A program made the translations under genes and the position numbers. Positions 45,503 through 54,012 of a stretch of DNA of 64,000 nucleotides are shown piece by piece. Each line of letters begins with the position of its first letter. Position 1 is the stretch's first letter. The notes below the pieces were generated by a model. The model searched no databases. It had not been told where the DNA came from and worked only from the letters and a program-made list of their open reading frames with translations. The stretch is taken from NCBI RefSeq assembly GCF_001898575.1, contig NZ_MKUD01000041.1:62001-126000 (forward strand), written 5' to 3'. Source of the stretch: Spirosoma sp. 48-14. GTDB lineage: Bacteria; Bacteroidota; Bacteroidia; Cytophagales; Spirosomataceae.

Positions 45503-45599
45503 AATGGACAATGAAAAATGAATAATGCACAATGCCATCCTTGAGTCGTTGACCACTCAAAGAATCATTATACATTTTTCATTATGAATTATACATTTT
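45501..45599. repeat. AT-rich imperfect foldback repeat
   Basis: The left arm at 45501-45527 (AAAATGGACAATGAAAAATG...) is nearly the reverse complement of 45566-45599, apart from two short differences and a 7-nt insertion in the right arm. A smaller hairpin, TTGAGT/ACTCAA (45541-45560), lies in the loop. The AATGAAAAATGAATAATG type of sequence is typical of dispersed intergenic repeats in this phylum. It may also terminate the FGE transcript. Confidence 0.6.
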
Positions 45600-45640
45600 A
45601 ACAAGTTCAGTTTTTTAACAATACCCCATGTAACTAAAAA

Positions 45641-45721
45641 AGCCAACCCTGTTGGAGCAGGGTTGGCTGGTCAAAACAAGGCTCGGAGGCAACCGAATTT
45701 GTGCAGTCGTTGGCACGACTG
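45641..45721 (+). promoter_or_regulatory. Structured 5' leader of the sulfatase-locus SusC
   Basis: Two hairpins precede the SusC start: AGCCAACCCTG (45641-45651)/CAGGGTTGGCT (45658-45668), and CAGTCGT (45704-45710)/ACGACTG (45715-45721), with GGCTCGGAGGCAACCGAA between them. The first hairpin has no T run, so a simple terminator is unlikely. No known riboswitch consensus is recognised. A regulatory leader is plausible because this SusC lacks a sigma/FecR pair. Confidence 0.4.
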
Positions 45722-45759
45722 ACACAGCACCCTATTGTTTATCTAACCAGTACAAATCA

Positions 45760-48700
45760 ATGAAAAAAAGTTTTATTTTCTTACTATGGATTTGGACGCT
45801 TATCCAATCATCCGATCTTTTCGCCCAAGGTTCTACACCGGTTATTAATTCTACCGTTACGGGTAAGGTCGTGGATGCCAGAACGAAAGAGCCTCTGATC
45901 GGTGCAACCATTCAGATAAAAGGCATTACGAATGGATCCTCGACTGATGTCAATGGAAAGTTCACACTCAGAACCGCCCAGACGCTGCCTTTCACCCTTA
46001 TTATTACCTATGTTGGTTACAAGACACTGGAAGTTGCGGCTGTTTCCAGCACAATCGATATTGAACTGGAGGAAAACCTCGGTCAGTTAAGTGAGGTTGT
46101 CGTAGTTGGTTACGGGACGGTGAAGCGCAGTGATATTACCGGCTCTATAGCCTCTGTTCCGCTGGAAATTAAACAACAGCCGGTTGTTTCACTCGAACGA
46201 CTGCTTCAGGGCTCTATTGCTGGCGTGACAGTTACCCAAACCTCTGGCCAGCCGGGTGGGGGCGTAAGCGTTCAGGTCAGAGGAAGCAATTCCATTACGG
46301 CAGGTAGCGACCCCCTATATGTAATTGATGGTTTCCCGATCAACAATGACTACGGTGTTGCCGATGCCGGAGTTACCAACGGCCCCAAAATCAATCCGCT
46401 ATCGTCGCTGAATACCGCTGATATTGAATCGATTGACGTACTTAAGGATGCATCGGCAACCGCTATTTATGGCTCCCGGGGCGCTAATGGTGTTGTGATT
46501 ATTACGACTAAAGGCGGTTCAGCCAAAAAGTCATCCATCAGTTACGATGCCTACTACGGCCAGCAACAAGTGATCCGAACCCTCCCTCTACTCAATGCAC
46601 GAGAGTGGTGGTTACTCCGAAAAGACGCAGCGATCAACTCCGGCAAAACGCCTACCCTGCCCAGTGTGTCGGGTTATTCATTGGATACTACGGGAGCAGG
46701 TACCGACTGGCAGGCCGCAGGCTTCCGCAAAGCCGCCCAGCAAAGCCATAGCCTATCCATCTCTTCGGGATCGGATAAAACGCGATTGGGTATTTCATTC
46801 AACTACTTTAAGCAGGATGGCGTACTGCTGAATACAGATTTCAAACGAATTTCGGCCCGGATTAATGTCGACCATAACTACAGCAAAAACCTTCGGCTTT
46901 CGGCGAGTATAACCGGCAGTAATACCAAAGCAAATGTAGCACCAGCGGCCATCGTAGGCGCTTTGATCTTAACACCACCGTCGCTGCCTGTTTACCAGAA
47001 TGATGGTTCATTCGTTAAAAACAGCCCGTTCGAAACTGTCTATGCAAACCCCATCAACTCGCTGCTGAACCAGATTAATAGAACCTCCACCAACCGCTTT
47101 TTAGGAAATTTCTCGGCGGAATACACCTTTGCGCAGGGGCTGAAAGGGAAAGTTCTGGTAGGTGCCGATGTTGTTGATAATAAGCAGGATCGCTACCTCC
47201 CGCTCTCTACCTACGAGGGGCAGGCCCTGAGTGGGAATGCCCTGGTCGGCTCGTTATATACCACCAACTGGCTGAATGAAAACACGCTTAGCTACGACAA
47301 ACAGTTTGGCAACAAACATACGCTTAATGCGGTGGTTGGGTTTACGGCTCAGCAATCGAAAACCAGAGGGGCTGTTGCAGAAGCGGCAGGCTTCACCTCC
47401 GATGCCCTTACCTTCAATAATCTGGGAACGGGTATTACTAACCGAACTCCCGCTTCGTCAGCCGTTGACTGGACACTGGCTTCGTACTTAGGCCGGATTA
47501 ATTATGTGTATGATGAGCGCTATTTATTTACAGCCACTTTCCGGGCCGATGGGTCGTCGAAGTTTGGCGACGGGAATAAATGGGGGTATTTTCCCTCGGC
47601 AGCGATCGGCTGGAACATCAGCAATGAAACGTTCTTCAGTGAGGTTCGCCATGTTAGTTCGGCAAAACTTAGACTCAGTGCGGGGTCGACGGGGAATCAG
47701 AACATACCGCCCTATCAGTCACTGGCTCAGTTAACGTATTACCCGTATAACTTTTCGGGCGCTACCGTTTCTGGCTACGCACCCAGTACAGTGGCCAATA
47801 AGAAGTTGAGCTGGGAAAAAACGTTCCAGGTGGATGCTGGCCTGGATGTTGGTTTGCTGAACGAGCGTATCCGTCTGACGGCCGACTATTATTACAAAAA
47901 GACAACGGATCTATTGCTAACCCGTACCGTTCCCGGCTCATCCGGCTTATCGGATGTTTATAACGGGCAAGGCTCAACGACGTATCAAAACATCGGCGCC
48001 GTATCGAACCAGGGTATTGAGATAAATGTCAACTCCCGAAACACCACCGGCCCTTTTAAGTGGAACACCATTCTGGTTTATGCAAAAAATACGAACAAGA
48101 TTCTCAGTCTGGGCGATGGGGTCGATCAGTATATCCCGTCCAGTTCAGCACCTTCTATTGCAAAAGTGGGTTACGCCCTCGGCTCATTCATTGTCTATCA
48201 AACGGATGGCATCATTCAGCAGGATACCAAACCCCTGACGCCACAGGCCAACAACAAACCGGGTGGGCAACAGTATAAAGATTTGAACGGGGATGGTCTG
48301 ATTACCCAGGCGGGTGATCGGGTTGTCATTGATAACCAGATTAAGTTTACAGCGGGCTTGACCAATACCTTCAGTTACAAAGGGTTCGATTTGTCCGTTT
48401 TCTTCCAGGCTTCGGTGGGAGGGAAGCTCTACAATGTCAACCGCGCCAACCTTGAACTAGGAACTGGCTATACTAACTTCTCCAACGTACTGCTGAATCG
48501 GTGGACCCCAACCAACACCAATACGGACGTAAAGGCTGCTTACCAGGACCCCGCGATTACTATCTCCGATCGGTTTATTGAAGATGCGACCTACTACCGG
48601 CTGAAAAACGCTTCGTTTGGTTATACGGTCCCCAAGGCAGTTGCTACCCGAATTGGTCTTCAGAATGTACGGGTGTATGTATCGGCGCAGAATGCAGCTA

Positions 48701-48831
48701 CCTGGACCAAGTACACGGGTTTCGACCCAGAGGTTAGTTTAAACGGGCAGAGCCTGATCAACCGGGGGGTCGACGACGGCATCTATCCCAATAGCAAGAC
48801 CTATCTGGCAGGCCTGTCGATTACCTTCTGA
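45760..48831 (+). CDS. SusC/RagA family TonB-dependent transporter (no STN domain)
   Basis: 1023-residue outer-membrane importer of the sulfatase locus. The ATG at 45760 gives MKKSFIFLLWIWTLIQSSDL, then FAQ; an upstream in-frame TTG would run through the leader hairpin. The carboxypeptidase-regulatory-like domain starts at about 33 (VTGKVVDARTKEPLIGATIQ), the plug at about 110 (LSEVVVVGYGTVKRSDITGS, then SNSITAGSDPLYVIDGFPI), and the rest is barrel. There is no STN domain, in keeping with the lack of sigma/FecR genes here. It is only distantly related to the other two SusC proteins and so probably has another ligand, presumably a sulfated oligosaccharide. Confidence 0.95.
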   Translation: MKKSFIFLLWIWTLIQSSDLFAQGSTPVINSTVTGKVVDARTKEPLIGATIQIKGITNGSSTDVNGKFTLRTAQTLPFTLIITYVGYKTLEVAAVSSTIDIELEENLGQLSEVVVVGYGTVKRSDITGSIASVPLEIKQQPVVSLERLLQGSIAGVTVTQTSGQPGGGVSVQVRGSNSITAGSDPLYVIDGFPINNDYGVADAGVTNGPKINPLSSLNTADIESIDVLKDASATAIYGSRGANGVVIITTKGGSAKKSSISYDAYYGQQQVIRTLPLLNAREWWLLRKDAAINSGKTPTLPSVSGYSLDTTGAGTDWQAAGFRKAAQQSHSLSISSGSDKTRLGISFNYFKQDGVLLNTDFKRISARINVDHNYSKNLRLSASITGSNTKANVAPAAIVGALILTPPSLPVYQNDGSFVKNSPFETVYANPINSLLNQINRTSTNRFLGNFSAEYTFAQGLKGKVLVGADVVDNKQDRYLPLSTYEGQALSGNALVGSLYTTNWLNENTLSYDKQFGNKHTLNAVVGFTAQQSKTRGAVAEAAGFTSDALTFNNLGTGITNRTPASSAVDWTLASYLGRINYVYDERYLFTATFRADGSSKFGDGNKWGYFPSAAIGWNISNETFFSEVRHVSSAKLRLSAGSTGNQNIPPYQSLAQLTYYPYNFSGATVSGYAPSTVANKKLSWEKTFQVDAGLDVGLLNERIRLTADYYYKKTTDLLLTRTVPGSSGLSDVYNGQGSTTYQNIGAVSNQGIEINVNSRNTTGPFKWNTILVYAKNTNKILSLGDGVDQYIPSSSAPSIAKVGYALGSFIVYQTDGIIQQDTKPLTPQANNKPGGQQYKDLNGDGLITQAGDRVVIDNQIKFTAGLTNTFSYKGFDLSVFFQASVGGKLYNVNRANLELGTGYTNFSNVLLNRWTPTNTNTDVKAAYQDPAITISDRFIEDATYYRLKNASFGYTVPKAVATRIGLQNVRVYVSAQNAATWTKYTGFDPEVSLNGQSLINRGVDDGIYPNSKTYLAGLSITF

Positions 48832-48856
48832 TTACTCCATTTACTCGTAAATAATC

Positions 48857-50419
48857 ATGAAAAAATACGCCCACTTCTTACTCGTTCTGGCGGCTTCCCT
48901 TACCAGTTCCTGCAAGGAATTTTTGAACGAACAACCCGAGTCGATCATTGCTGAAGAGCAGTATTACAAAACGGAAACCGATGCAGTAACAGCCATCAAC
49001 GCCGTGTATTTCTTTCTGAATACGGCACGCATACAATCGCCTTACAACACCTTATTCAATACGGGAATGAATATGGCTGGCGATGATGAAGATCCGGGAC
49101 CAGGCGCTACGAACCCCGATGTCCGGTCACTGTCGGTTTTAGCCCATTCGACCAGTAATCTGCGGGTCTATGAACTCTGGCAACAGCACTATGCGGCCAT
49201 TCGGAAAGCCAATGTGGTACTGGCCAAAGTACCCGCTATTCCGTTTGCTGTGGCGGCCACGAAAGATCGAATTCTGGGTGAAGCTAAGTTTTTACGGGCT
49301 CTCTATTATTTCAATCTGGTGCGTTTGTACGGTGACGTCCCTCTGATTACCGAGTATCAAAACTACGTGTATGCGTCTGATTATGCCGTTGCCCGGACCC
49401 CTTCGGCGGATGTGTACGCACAGATCGAGAAAGATTTGACCGAAGCGGCTCAGGTATTACCTGCTTCGTATAGCGCCCCCGACGTAGGGAGAGCTACATC
49501 GGGAGCGGCCAAAGCTTTGCTGGCAAAAGTGTACCTCATTAAAGCGTCCTTACCCTTAAAACTGGCCGAAAACTACCAGAAAGCCATTTCGAAAGCCGAA
49601 GAGGTCTTATCGACTGCCGATGGCGGCACCGGGACGTATGGGTATGATCTGAAATCCGATTATTCGCAGGTGTTCTTACCGGCTTATAAAAATGGGGCTG
49701 AGCATATTTTCTCGGTGCAGATGAAGGGGAACTCCTACAGCCAGGGCAACAGCGAAAACCCCCGAGCCATCTTTACCTCGATTCCTGGCCTGACCGGCAA
49801 CTACGCCCATATGGTTCGGTTCTATACGGAAGGCAACGACAAGTTTTTTAGCATCTATAAGCTTTACAAGGCGTCGGACAAACGCCGGGATGTCACGTTT
49901 GTCCGAAACTTTACCAGCCCTACAAATGGCAGAAAATACGGTCTTCCGATTGTCAATACCGCCGTTACCAATGATTCTACCCCGTTCTGGCATAAGTGGT
50001 GGGACCCGGCCAATACGGCCGTTACCAGTAACTCGGAAGCCAATGTACCCATTATCCGGTATGCCGAATTGCTCCTGATCCATGCCGAAGCTGAAAATGA
50101 GGTGAATGGACCAACGGCCAAAGCGTATAAATCGATCAATCGGGTACGCAAACGGGCGGGTCTGGCCGACCTGACACTGGGCTTGACTAAGGATCAGTTT
50201 CGTGACTCGGTTTACCTGGAACGTCGGCTTGAACTGTCCTACGAATACCAGCGGTGGTTCGACCTGATTCGGGAAAAAGACGCTAGCGGTAATGGAATCC
50301 TGATCGCCAGCCTGCAAAAAGTAGGCAAGACCAATGTGGCAGCTAAGCACTATCTGTACCCGATTCCACAAACAGAAATCGACAATAATCCGAAGCTCAC
50401 CCAGAATGCGGGCTGGTAA
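48857..50419 (+). CDS. RagB/SusD family nutrient-uptake outer-membrane lipoprotein
   Basis: 520-residue SusD homologue. The signal MKKYAHFLLVLAASLTSSC gives lipid attachment at Cys19. Family segments are LGEAKFLRALYYFNLVRLYG, RATSGAAKALLAKVYLIKAS, IIRYAELLLIHAEAENEVNG and LSYEYQRWFDLIREKDASG. It lies 25 bp after SusC and forms the lid of that transporter. Sequence outside the shared motifs differs greatly from the other two SusD proteins. Confidence 0.95.
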   Translation: MKKYAHFLLVLAASLTSSCKEFLNEQPESIIAEEQYYKTETDAVTAINAVYFFLNTARIQSPYNTLFNTGMNMAGDDEDPGPGATNPDVRSLSVLAHSTSNLRVYELWQQHYAAIRKANVVLAKVPAIPFAVAATKDRILGEAKFLRALYYFNLVRLYGDVPLITEYQNYVYASDYAVARTPSADVYAQIEKDLTEAAQVLPASYSAPDVGRATSGAAKALLAKVYLIKASLPLKLAENYQKAISKAEEVLSTADGGTGTYGYDLKSDYSQVFLPAYKNGAEHIFSVQMKGNSYSQGNSENPRAIFTSIPGLTGNYAHMVRFYTEGNDKFFSIYKLYKASDKRRDVTFVRNFTSPTNGRKYGLPIVNTAVTNDSTPFWHKWWDPANTAVTSNSEANVPIIRYAELLLIHAEAENEVNGPTAKAYKSINRVRKRAGLADLTLGLTKDQFRDSVYLERRLELSYEYQRWFDLIREKDASGNGILIASLQKVGKTNVAAKHYLYPIPQTEIDNNPKLTQNAGW

Positions 50420-50429
50420 GGGTTCTCCC

Positions 50430-50466
50430 GATAGGTAGAGCCAACTGGTCAACGACTCTACCTATC
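50430..50466 (+). terminator. Hairpin after SusD
   Basis: GATAGGTAGAG (50430-50440) pairs perfectly with CTCTACCTATC (50456-50466), 10 bp after the SusD stop and 29 bp before the first sulfatase start. There is no long T run, so partial termination or transcript processing is likely. Confidence 0.55.
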
Positions 50467-50495
50467 AAATTCACCTTTTGGAATCACATCGAGAC

Positions 50496-51944
50496 ATGAA
50501 TGTAACCCGATCAAATGCCTTACCCATGCGATACCTGGCTGGGGTAGTCATCTTTTGCCTGAGTCGTTTTATGCAGCCGGTATTCGCGCAGCAGAGACCG
50601 CTGAATGTGCTGGTTTTGTACTCCGATGACCAACGGTACAACACCATCCATGCGCTGGGTAACAATGCCATCCAGACGCCTAATCTTGACCGGCTGGTAA
50701 AACAGGGTGTTGCCTTTACGCGGGCGCAGACCATGGGTGGCATGCACGGCGCTTTATGCGTACCGAGCCGGGCCATGTTGCATACGGGGCGGTATTTGAA
50801 CGATTTGCAAACCACGGGCGATGTGATTCCTGCCGGGCACACAACGTTGCCGGAATACCTGCAAACCAAAGGCTATCAGACCTATGCTATTGGCAAATGG
50901 CACAATGACAAGGCCTCTTTTGCCCGAAGTTATACAGGTGGAGCGGCCTTGTTTTTTGGGGGTATGCACACGGTAGACAAGGGTGGTCAGGAGCATCCGC
51001 AGTATGTAGATTTCGACCCCTCGGGGCAATATAAGGACCCCAACAAAAAGGCCAATACCTATTCGTCGGAGCTGTATGCAACCGAAGCCATTCGCTTCCT
51101 CGGCCAGCAACGCACATCGACAAAGCCTTTTTTTCTATACGTTGCCTTTACGTCGCCCCACGATCCGCGTACACCCACCGAGAAATTTCGCCAACTGTAT
51201 CCGCCCGATCGGCTGAAGCTGCCTCCGAATTTTCTACCCCAGCACCCATTCGACAACGGTGAACTGTCGGTTCGGGACGAAAACTTACTGCCCCGACCAC
51301 TTTCGGAAGCTCAAGCCCGCCAGGAACTGGCCCTGTACTACGGCATGATTTCGGAGTTGGACGCACAAATCGGTCGGATTCTGGATGAGCTGGACAGGCA
51401 GGGACTAACCCAACAGACGCTGATCGTTTTTGCCGGCGATAATGGGCTGGCCGTTGGAAGCCATGGATTATTGGGGAAACAGAATCTGTACGAACATAGT
51501 ATGCGGGTTCCGCTGGTGATCAGTGGGCCCACCCTGCCGAAAAACCAGCGCGTCGAAGCGCTTACTTATCTGGCCGATATTTTTCCGACGGTGACGGGTA
51601 TTCTTGGGTTACCGAATCCCCCGACGGTGGAGAGTCAGAGCCTGCTCCCTTACATCAATAATCCCAGGAAAAAGGGACGTCAGGCCGTTTATTATGCTTA
51701 TCGGGATTTGCAGCGAGCCGTTCGGACGGATGATAACTGGAAATTGATCCGGTATAACGTCAAAGGTCAGCAAATTACCCAACTGTTCGATCTCAACAGC
51801 GATCCTTACGAAACAAAAAATCTGGCCGATAAACCAGCATTCGGCGCTAAAAAACAGCAACTGGAAACACTGTTAATCAGCGAAATGAAACGTTATCATG
51901 ACACGCTGGATATGACTAAACCCAATTGGGGGAAGCCACTGTAA
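50496..51944 (+). CDS. S1-family sulfatase 1
   Basis: 482-residue exported sulfatase. The ATG at 50496 is chosen; the Met at 50526 (MRYLAGVVIFCLSRFMQPVF, then AQ) also starts a usable signal peptide. Metal-binding LYSDDQR is near residue 44. The formylglycine precursor is Cys88 in LCVPSRAMLHTG. IGKWHND and FAGDNGLAVGSHGLLGKQNL carry further active-site residues. The C-terminal subdomain ends ITQLFDLNSDPYETKNLADK, typical of S1 enzymes. It follows SusD with a hairpin between. The sulfated sugar is not predictable from sequence alone. Confidence 0.92.
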   Translation: MNVTRSNALPMRYLAGVVIFCLSRFMQPVFAQQRPLNVLVLYSDDQRYNTIHALGNNAIQTPNLDRLVKQGVAFTRAQTMGGMHGALCVPSRAMLHTGRYLNDLQTTGDVIPAGHTTLPEYLQTKGYQTYAIGKWHNDKASFARSYTGGAALFFGGMHTVDKGGQEHPQYVDFDPSGQYKDPNKKANTYSSELYATEAIRFLGQQRTSTKPFFLYVAFTSPHDPRTPTEKFRQLYPPDRLKLPPNFLPQHPFDNGELSVRDENLLPRPLSEAQARQELALYYGMISELDAQIGRILDELDRQGLTQQTLIVFAGDNGLAVGSHGLLGKQNLYEHSMRVPLVISGPTLPKNQRVEALTYLADIFPTVTGILGLPNPPTVESQSLLPYINNPRKKGRQAVYYAYRDLQRAVRTDDNWKLIRYNVKGQQITQLFDLNSDPYETKNLADKPAFGAKKQQLETLLISEMKRYHDTLDMTKPNWGKPL

Positions 51945-52052
51945 TATACACAACGGTCCGCCATCGATTTTGCTGCCCAGCCGTTCTGGCTGTATCTGAC
52001 GCAGAGGGGAAATAGGGATTATGGTTATAGATAACTACTTGGAAAACATACA

Positions 52053-53885
52053 ATGAAAGCAACGAAACGACTGGCTGGTCTGTTAATGCTGGTCTCTTTT
52101 CTGGGAAAGGCACAAAACCCTGCCGACCGCCCGAATATTCTCTGGATTGTCAGTGAGGACAACAATACCTCACTGATTGGCTGTTACGGGAATCCGTATG
52201 CCACAACGCCCAACATTGATCTGTTTGCCAAACAGGGCATTCTGTACAAAAATGCATTTTCGACGGCTCCGGTTTGTGCCCCCTCGCGCAATACACTGAT
52301 TACGGGCATGTATCCGCCCTCGCTGGGTACCGAACATATGCGCAGTACGTATCCCGTACCCTCGTTCGTGAAGTTCTTTCCGAAGTATTTGCGGGAAGCG
52401 GGCTATTACACGACCAACAACTCAAAGAAAGACTACAACACGGTCGATCAGACAGATGCCTGGGATGAGTCGAGCGATAAGGCGACTTACAAAAACCGTA
52501 AACCTGGTCAGCCGTTCTTTGCCGTATTCAACCTATTCGTCTCGCACGAAAGCGGGTTGCATCAGCCACTGCCCTCGCTGCATCACGACCCCGAGAAAGC
52601 ACCGATTCCACCCTATCATCCCCGTACGGCTGAGTTCAAACACGATTGGGCACAGTATTACGATAAGGTCGAAACAATGGATAGTCAATTTGGTAAGCTG
52701 CTGAAGGAACTGACTGATGCGGGTTTGGCCGAAAACACCATTGTGTTCTACTATGCCGACAATGGCGGGGTGCTGGGACGTAGCAAACGGTTTATGTACG
52801 AATCGGGTCTGCACGTACCCCTCATTGTTCATCTGCCGAAAAAATATGCCCATCTGGCTAAGGCCAAAGCGGGTTCGCAGACGGATCAACTCGTTACGTT
52901 CCTGGATTTTGCACCGACTATTCTAAGCCTGGTCGGCATCCCTGTTCCAGCTTATATGCAGGGTCAGGCGTTTCTGGGTAAGCAGCAGAAGTCGGAACAT
53001 CAATATGCGTACGGATTTCGTGGGCGAATGGATGAAGCGATTGATTTATCGCGGTCGGTGCGGGATAAGAAGTTCCGCTATATTCGAAACTACCTGCCGC
53101 ACAAGATTTATGGTCAACACCTGAATTACTTATGGCAAGCGCCATCGATCCGCTCCTGGGAGGCTGAATACAAGGCGGGTCGATTAAATGAGGTTCAATC
53201 CCGTTTCTGGCAGCCCAAACCGGCGGAGGAGCTCTATGATGTGGAGGCCGACCCCGACAATATTCATAATCTGGCAACGGACCCGAAGTACGCCAAAGAA
53301 CTGATTCGCTTGCGGAAAGCCAATGACCAGTGGCTTCGGCAAAGCAAGGATGTGGGCTTTATTCCCGAAGCCATGCTGTCGTCCATTGCCAGCCAGGAAC
53401 CCGTATACGACTATGCGCACCAGGGGGAATACAACACGGCTCGGGTCATTGAAACGGCAACGCTGGCGTCATCGCGTAACCCGGCTCATGCCGCTGAACT
53501 CATCAGGCGACTAACTGATACCGATCCGATTATTCGGTATTGGGCGGCTACAGGCTGTACCGTACTGAAGCCTGTGGCAGCTAAAGTACCCCTCCAGAAA
53601 CTCCTTCAGGACCCCGAGGCATCTGTCCAGGTTGCTGCGGCCGAAGCGCTCTATGGACTTGGCGAAAAGGCTGTAGCCATCCATGAACTTAAAAAGGCCT
53701 TGACCGATCAAAATCGTCTGGTTCGTTTGCAGGCCCTGAGTGTACTGCAAAGCCTGGGAAATGATGCGGCTCCTGCTTTACCAGAAGTGAAGGAAATTGT
53801 GGCTAACGCAGCCAAAGGCTATTCAGTCGATACGGCGTATGACGTTCGGGCAGCCCAGAATCTGGTCGATCAGCTAAATCCATAA
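52053..53885 (+). CDS. S1-family sulfatase 2 with C-terminal HEAT-like repeats
   Basis: 610-residue exported sulfatase resembling the N-sulfoglucosamine sulfohydrolase-like branch. The signal peptide ends near LGKAQ. The metal loop is IVSEDNNTS, with Glu-Asp instead of Asp-Asp. The formylglycine precursor is Cys75 in PVCAPSRNTLITGMYP. FYYADNGGVLGRSKRFMYES lies mid-protein. After the usual EELYDVEADPDNIHNLA end of the sulfatase domain, residues about 455-610 form a helical HEAT-like tail (IIRYWAATGCTVLKPVAAKV, SVQVAAAEALYGLGEKAVAI). Such tails are known in this branch; the ligand is unknown. Confidence 0.9.
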   Translation: MKATKRLAGLLMLVSFLGKAQNPADRPNILWIVSEDNNTSLIGCYGNPYATTPNIDLFAKQGILYKNAFSTAPVCAPSRNTLITGMYPPSLGTEHMRSTYPVPSFVKFFPKYLREAGYYTTNNSKKDYNTVDQTDAWDESSDKATYKNRKPGQPFFAVFNLFVSHESGLHQPLPSLHHDPEKAPIPPYHPRTAEFKHDWAQYYDKVETMDSQFGKLLKELTDAGLAENTIVFYYADNGGVLGRSKRFMYESGLHVPLIVHLPKKYAHLAKAKAGSQTDQLVTFLDFAPTILSLVGIPVPAYMQGQAFLGKQQKSEHQYAYGFRGRMDEAIDLSRSVRDKKFRYIRNYLPHKIYGQHLNYLWQAPSIRSWEAEYKAGRLNEVQSRFWQPKPAEELYDVEADPDNIHNLATDPKYAKELIRLRKANDQWLRQSKDVGFIPEAMLSSIASQEPVYDYAHQGEYNTARVIETATLASSRNPAHAAELIRRLTDTDPIIRYWAATGCTVLKPVAAKVPLQKLLQDPEASVQVAAAEALYGLGEKAVAIHELKKALTDQNRLVRLQALSVLQSLGNDAAPALPEVKEIVANAAKGYSVDTAYDVRAAQNLVDQLNP

Positions 53886-54012
53886 ATTACTTCAGTCTAT
53901 GAAAAGCTATCGTTGCCTCTGTTCGCTCTCCCAATTCTAACCGGAGCCTGCCTTTTTTAACCAACCTCATTCATTGGCTCGATCCCCGAAAAAGACCCAC
54001 TCCCCGATAACT

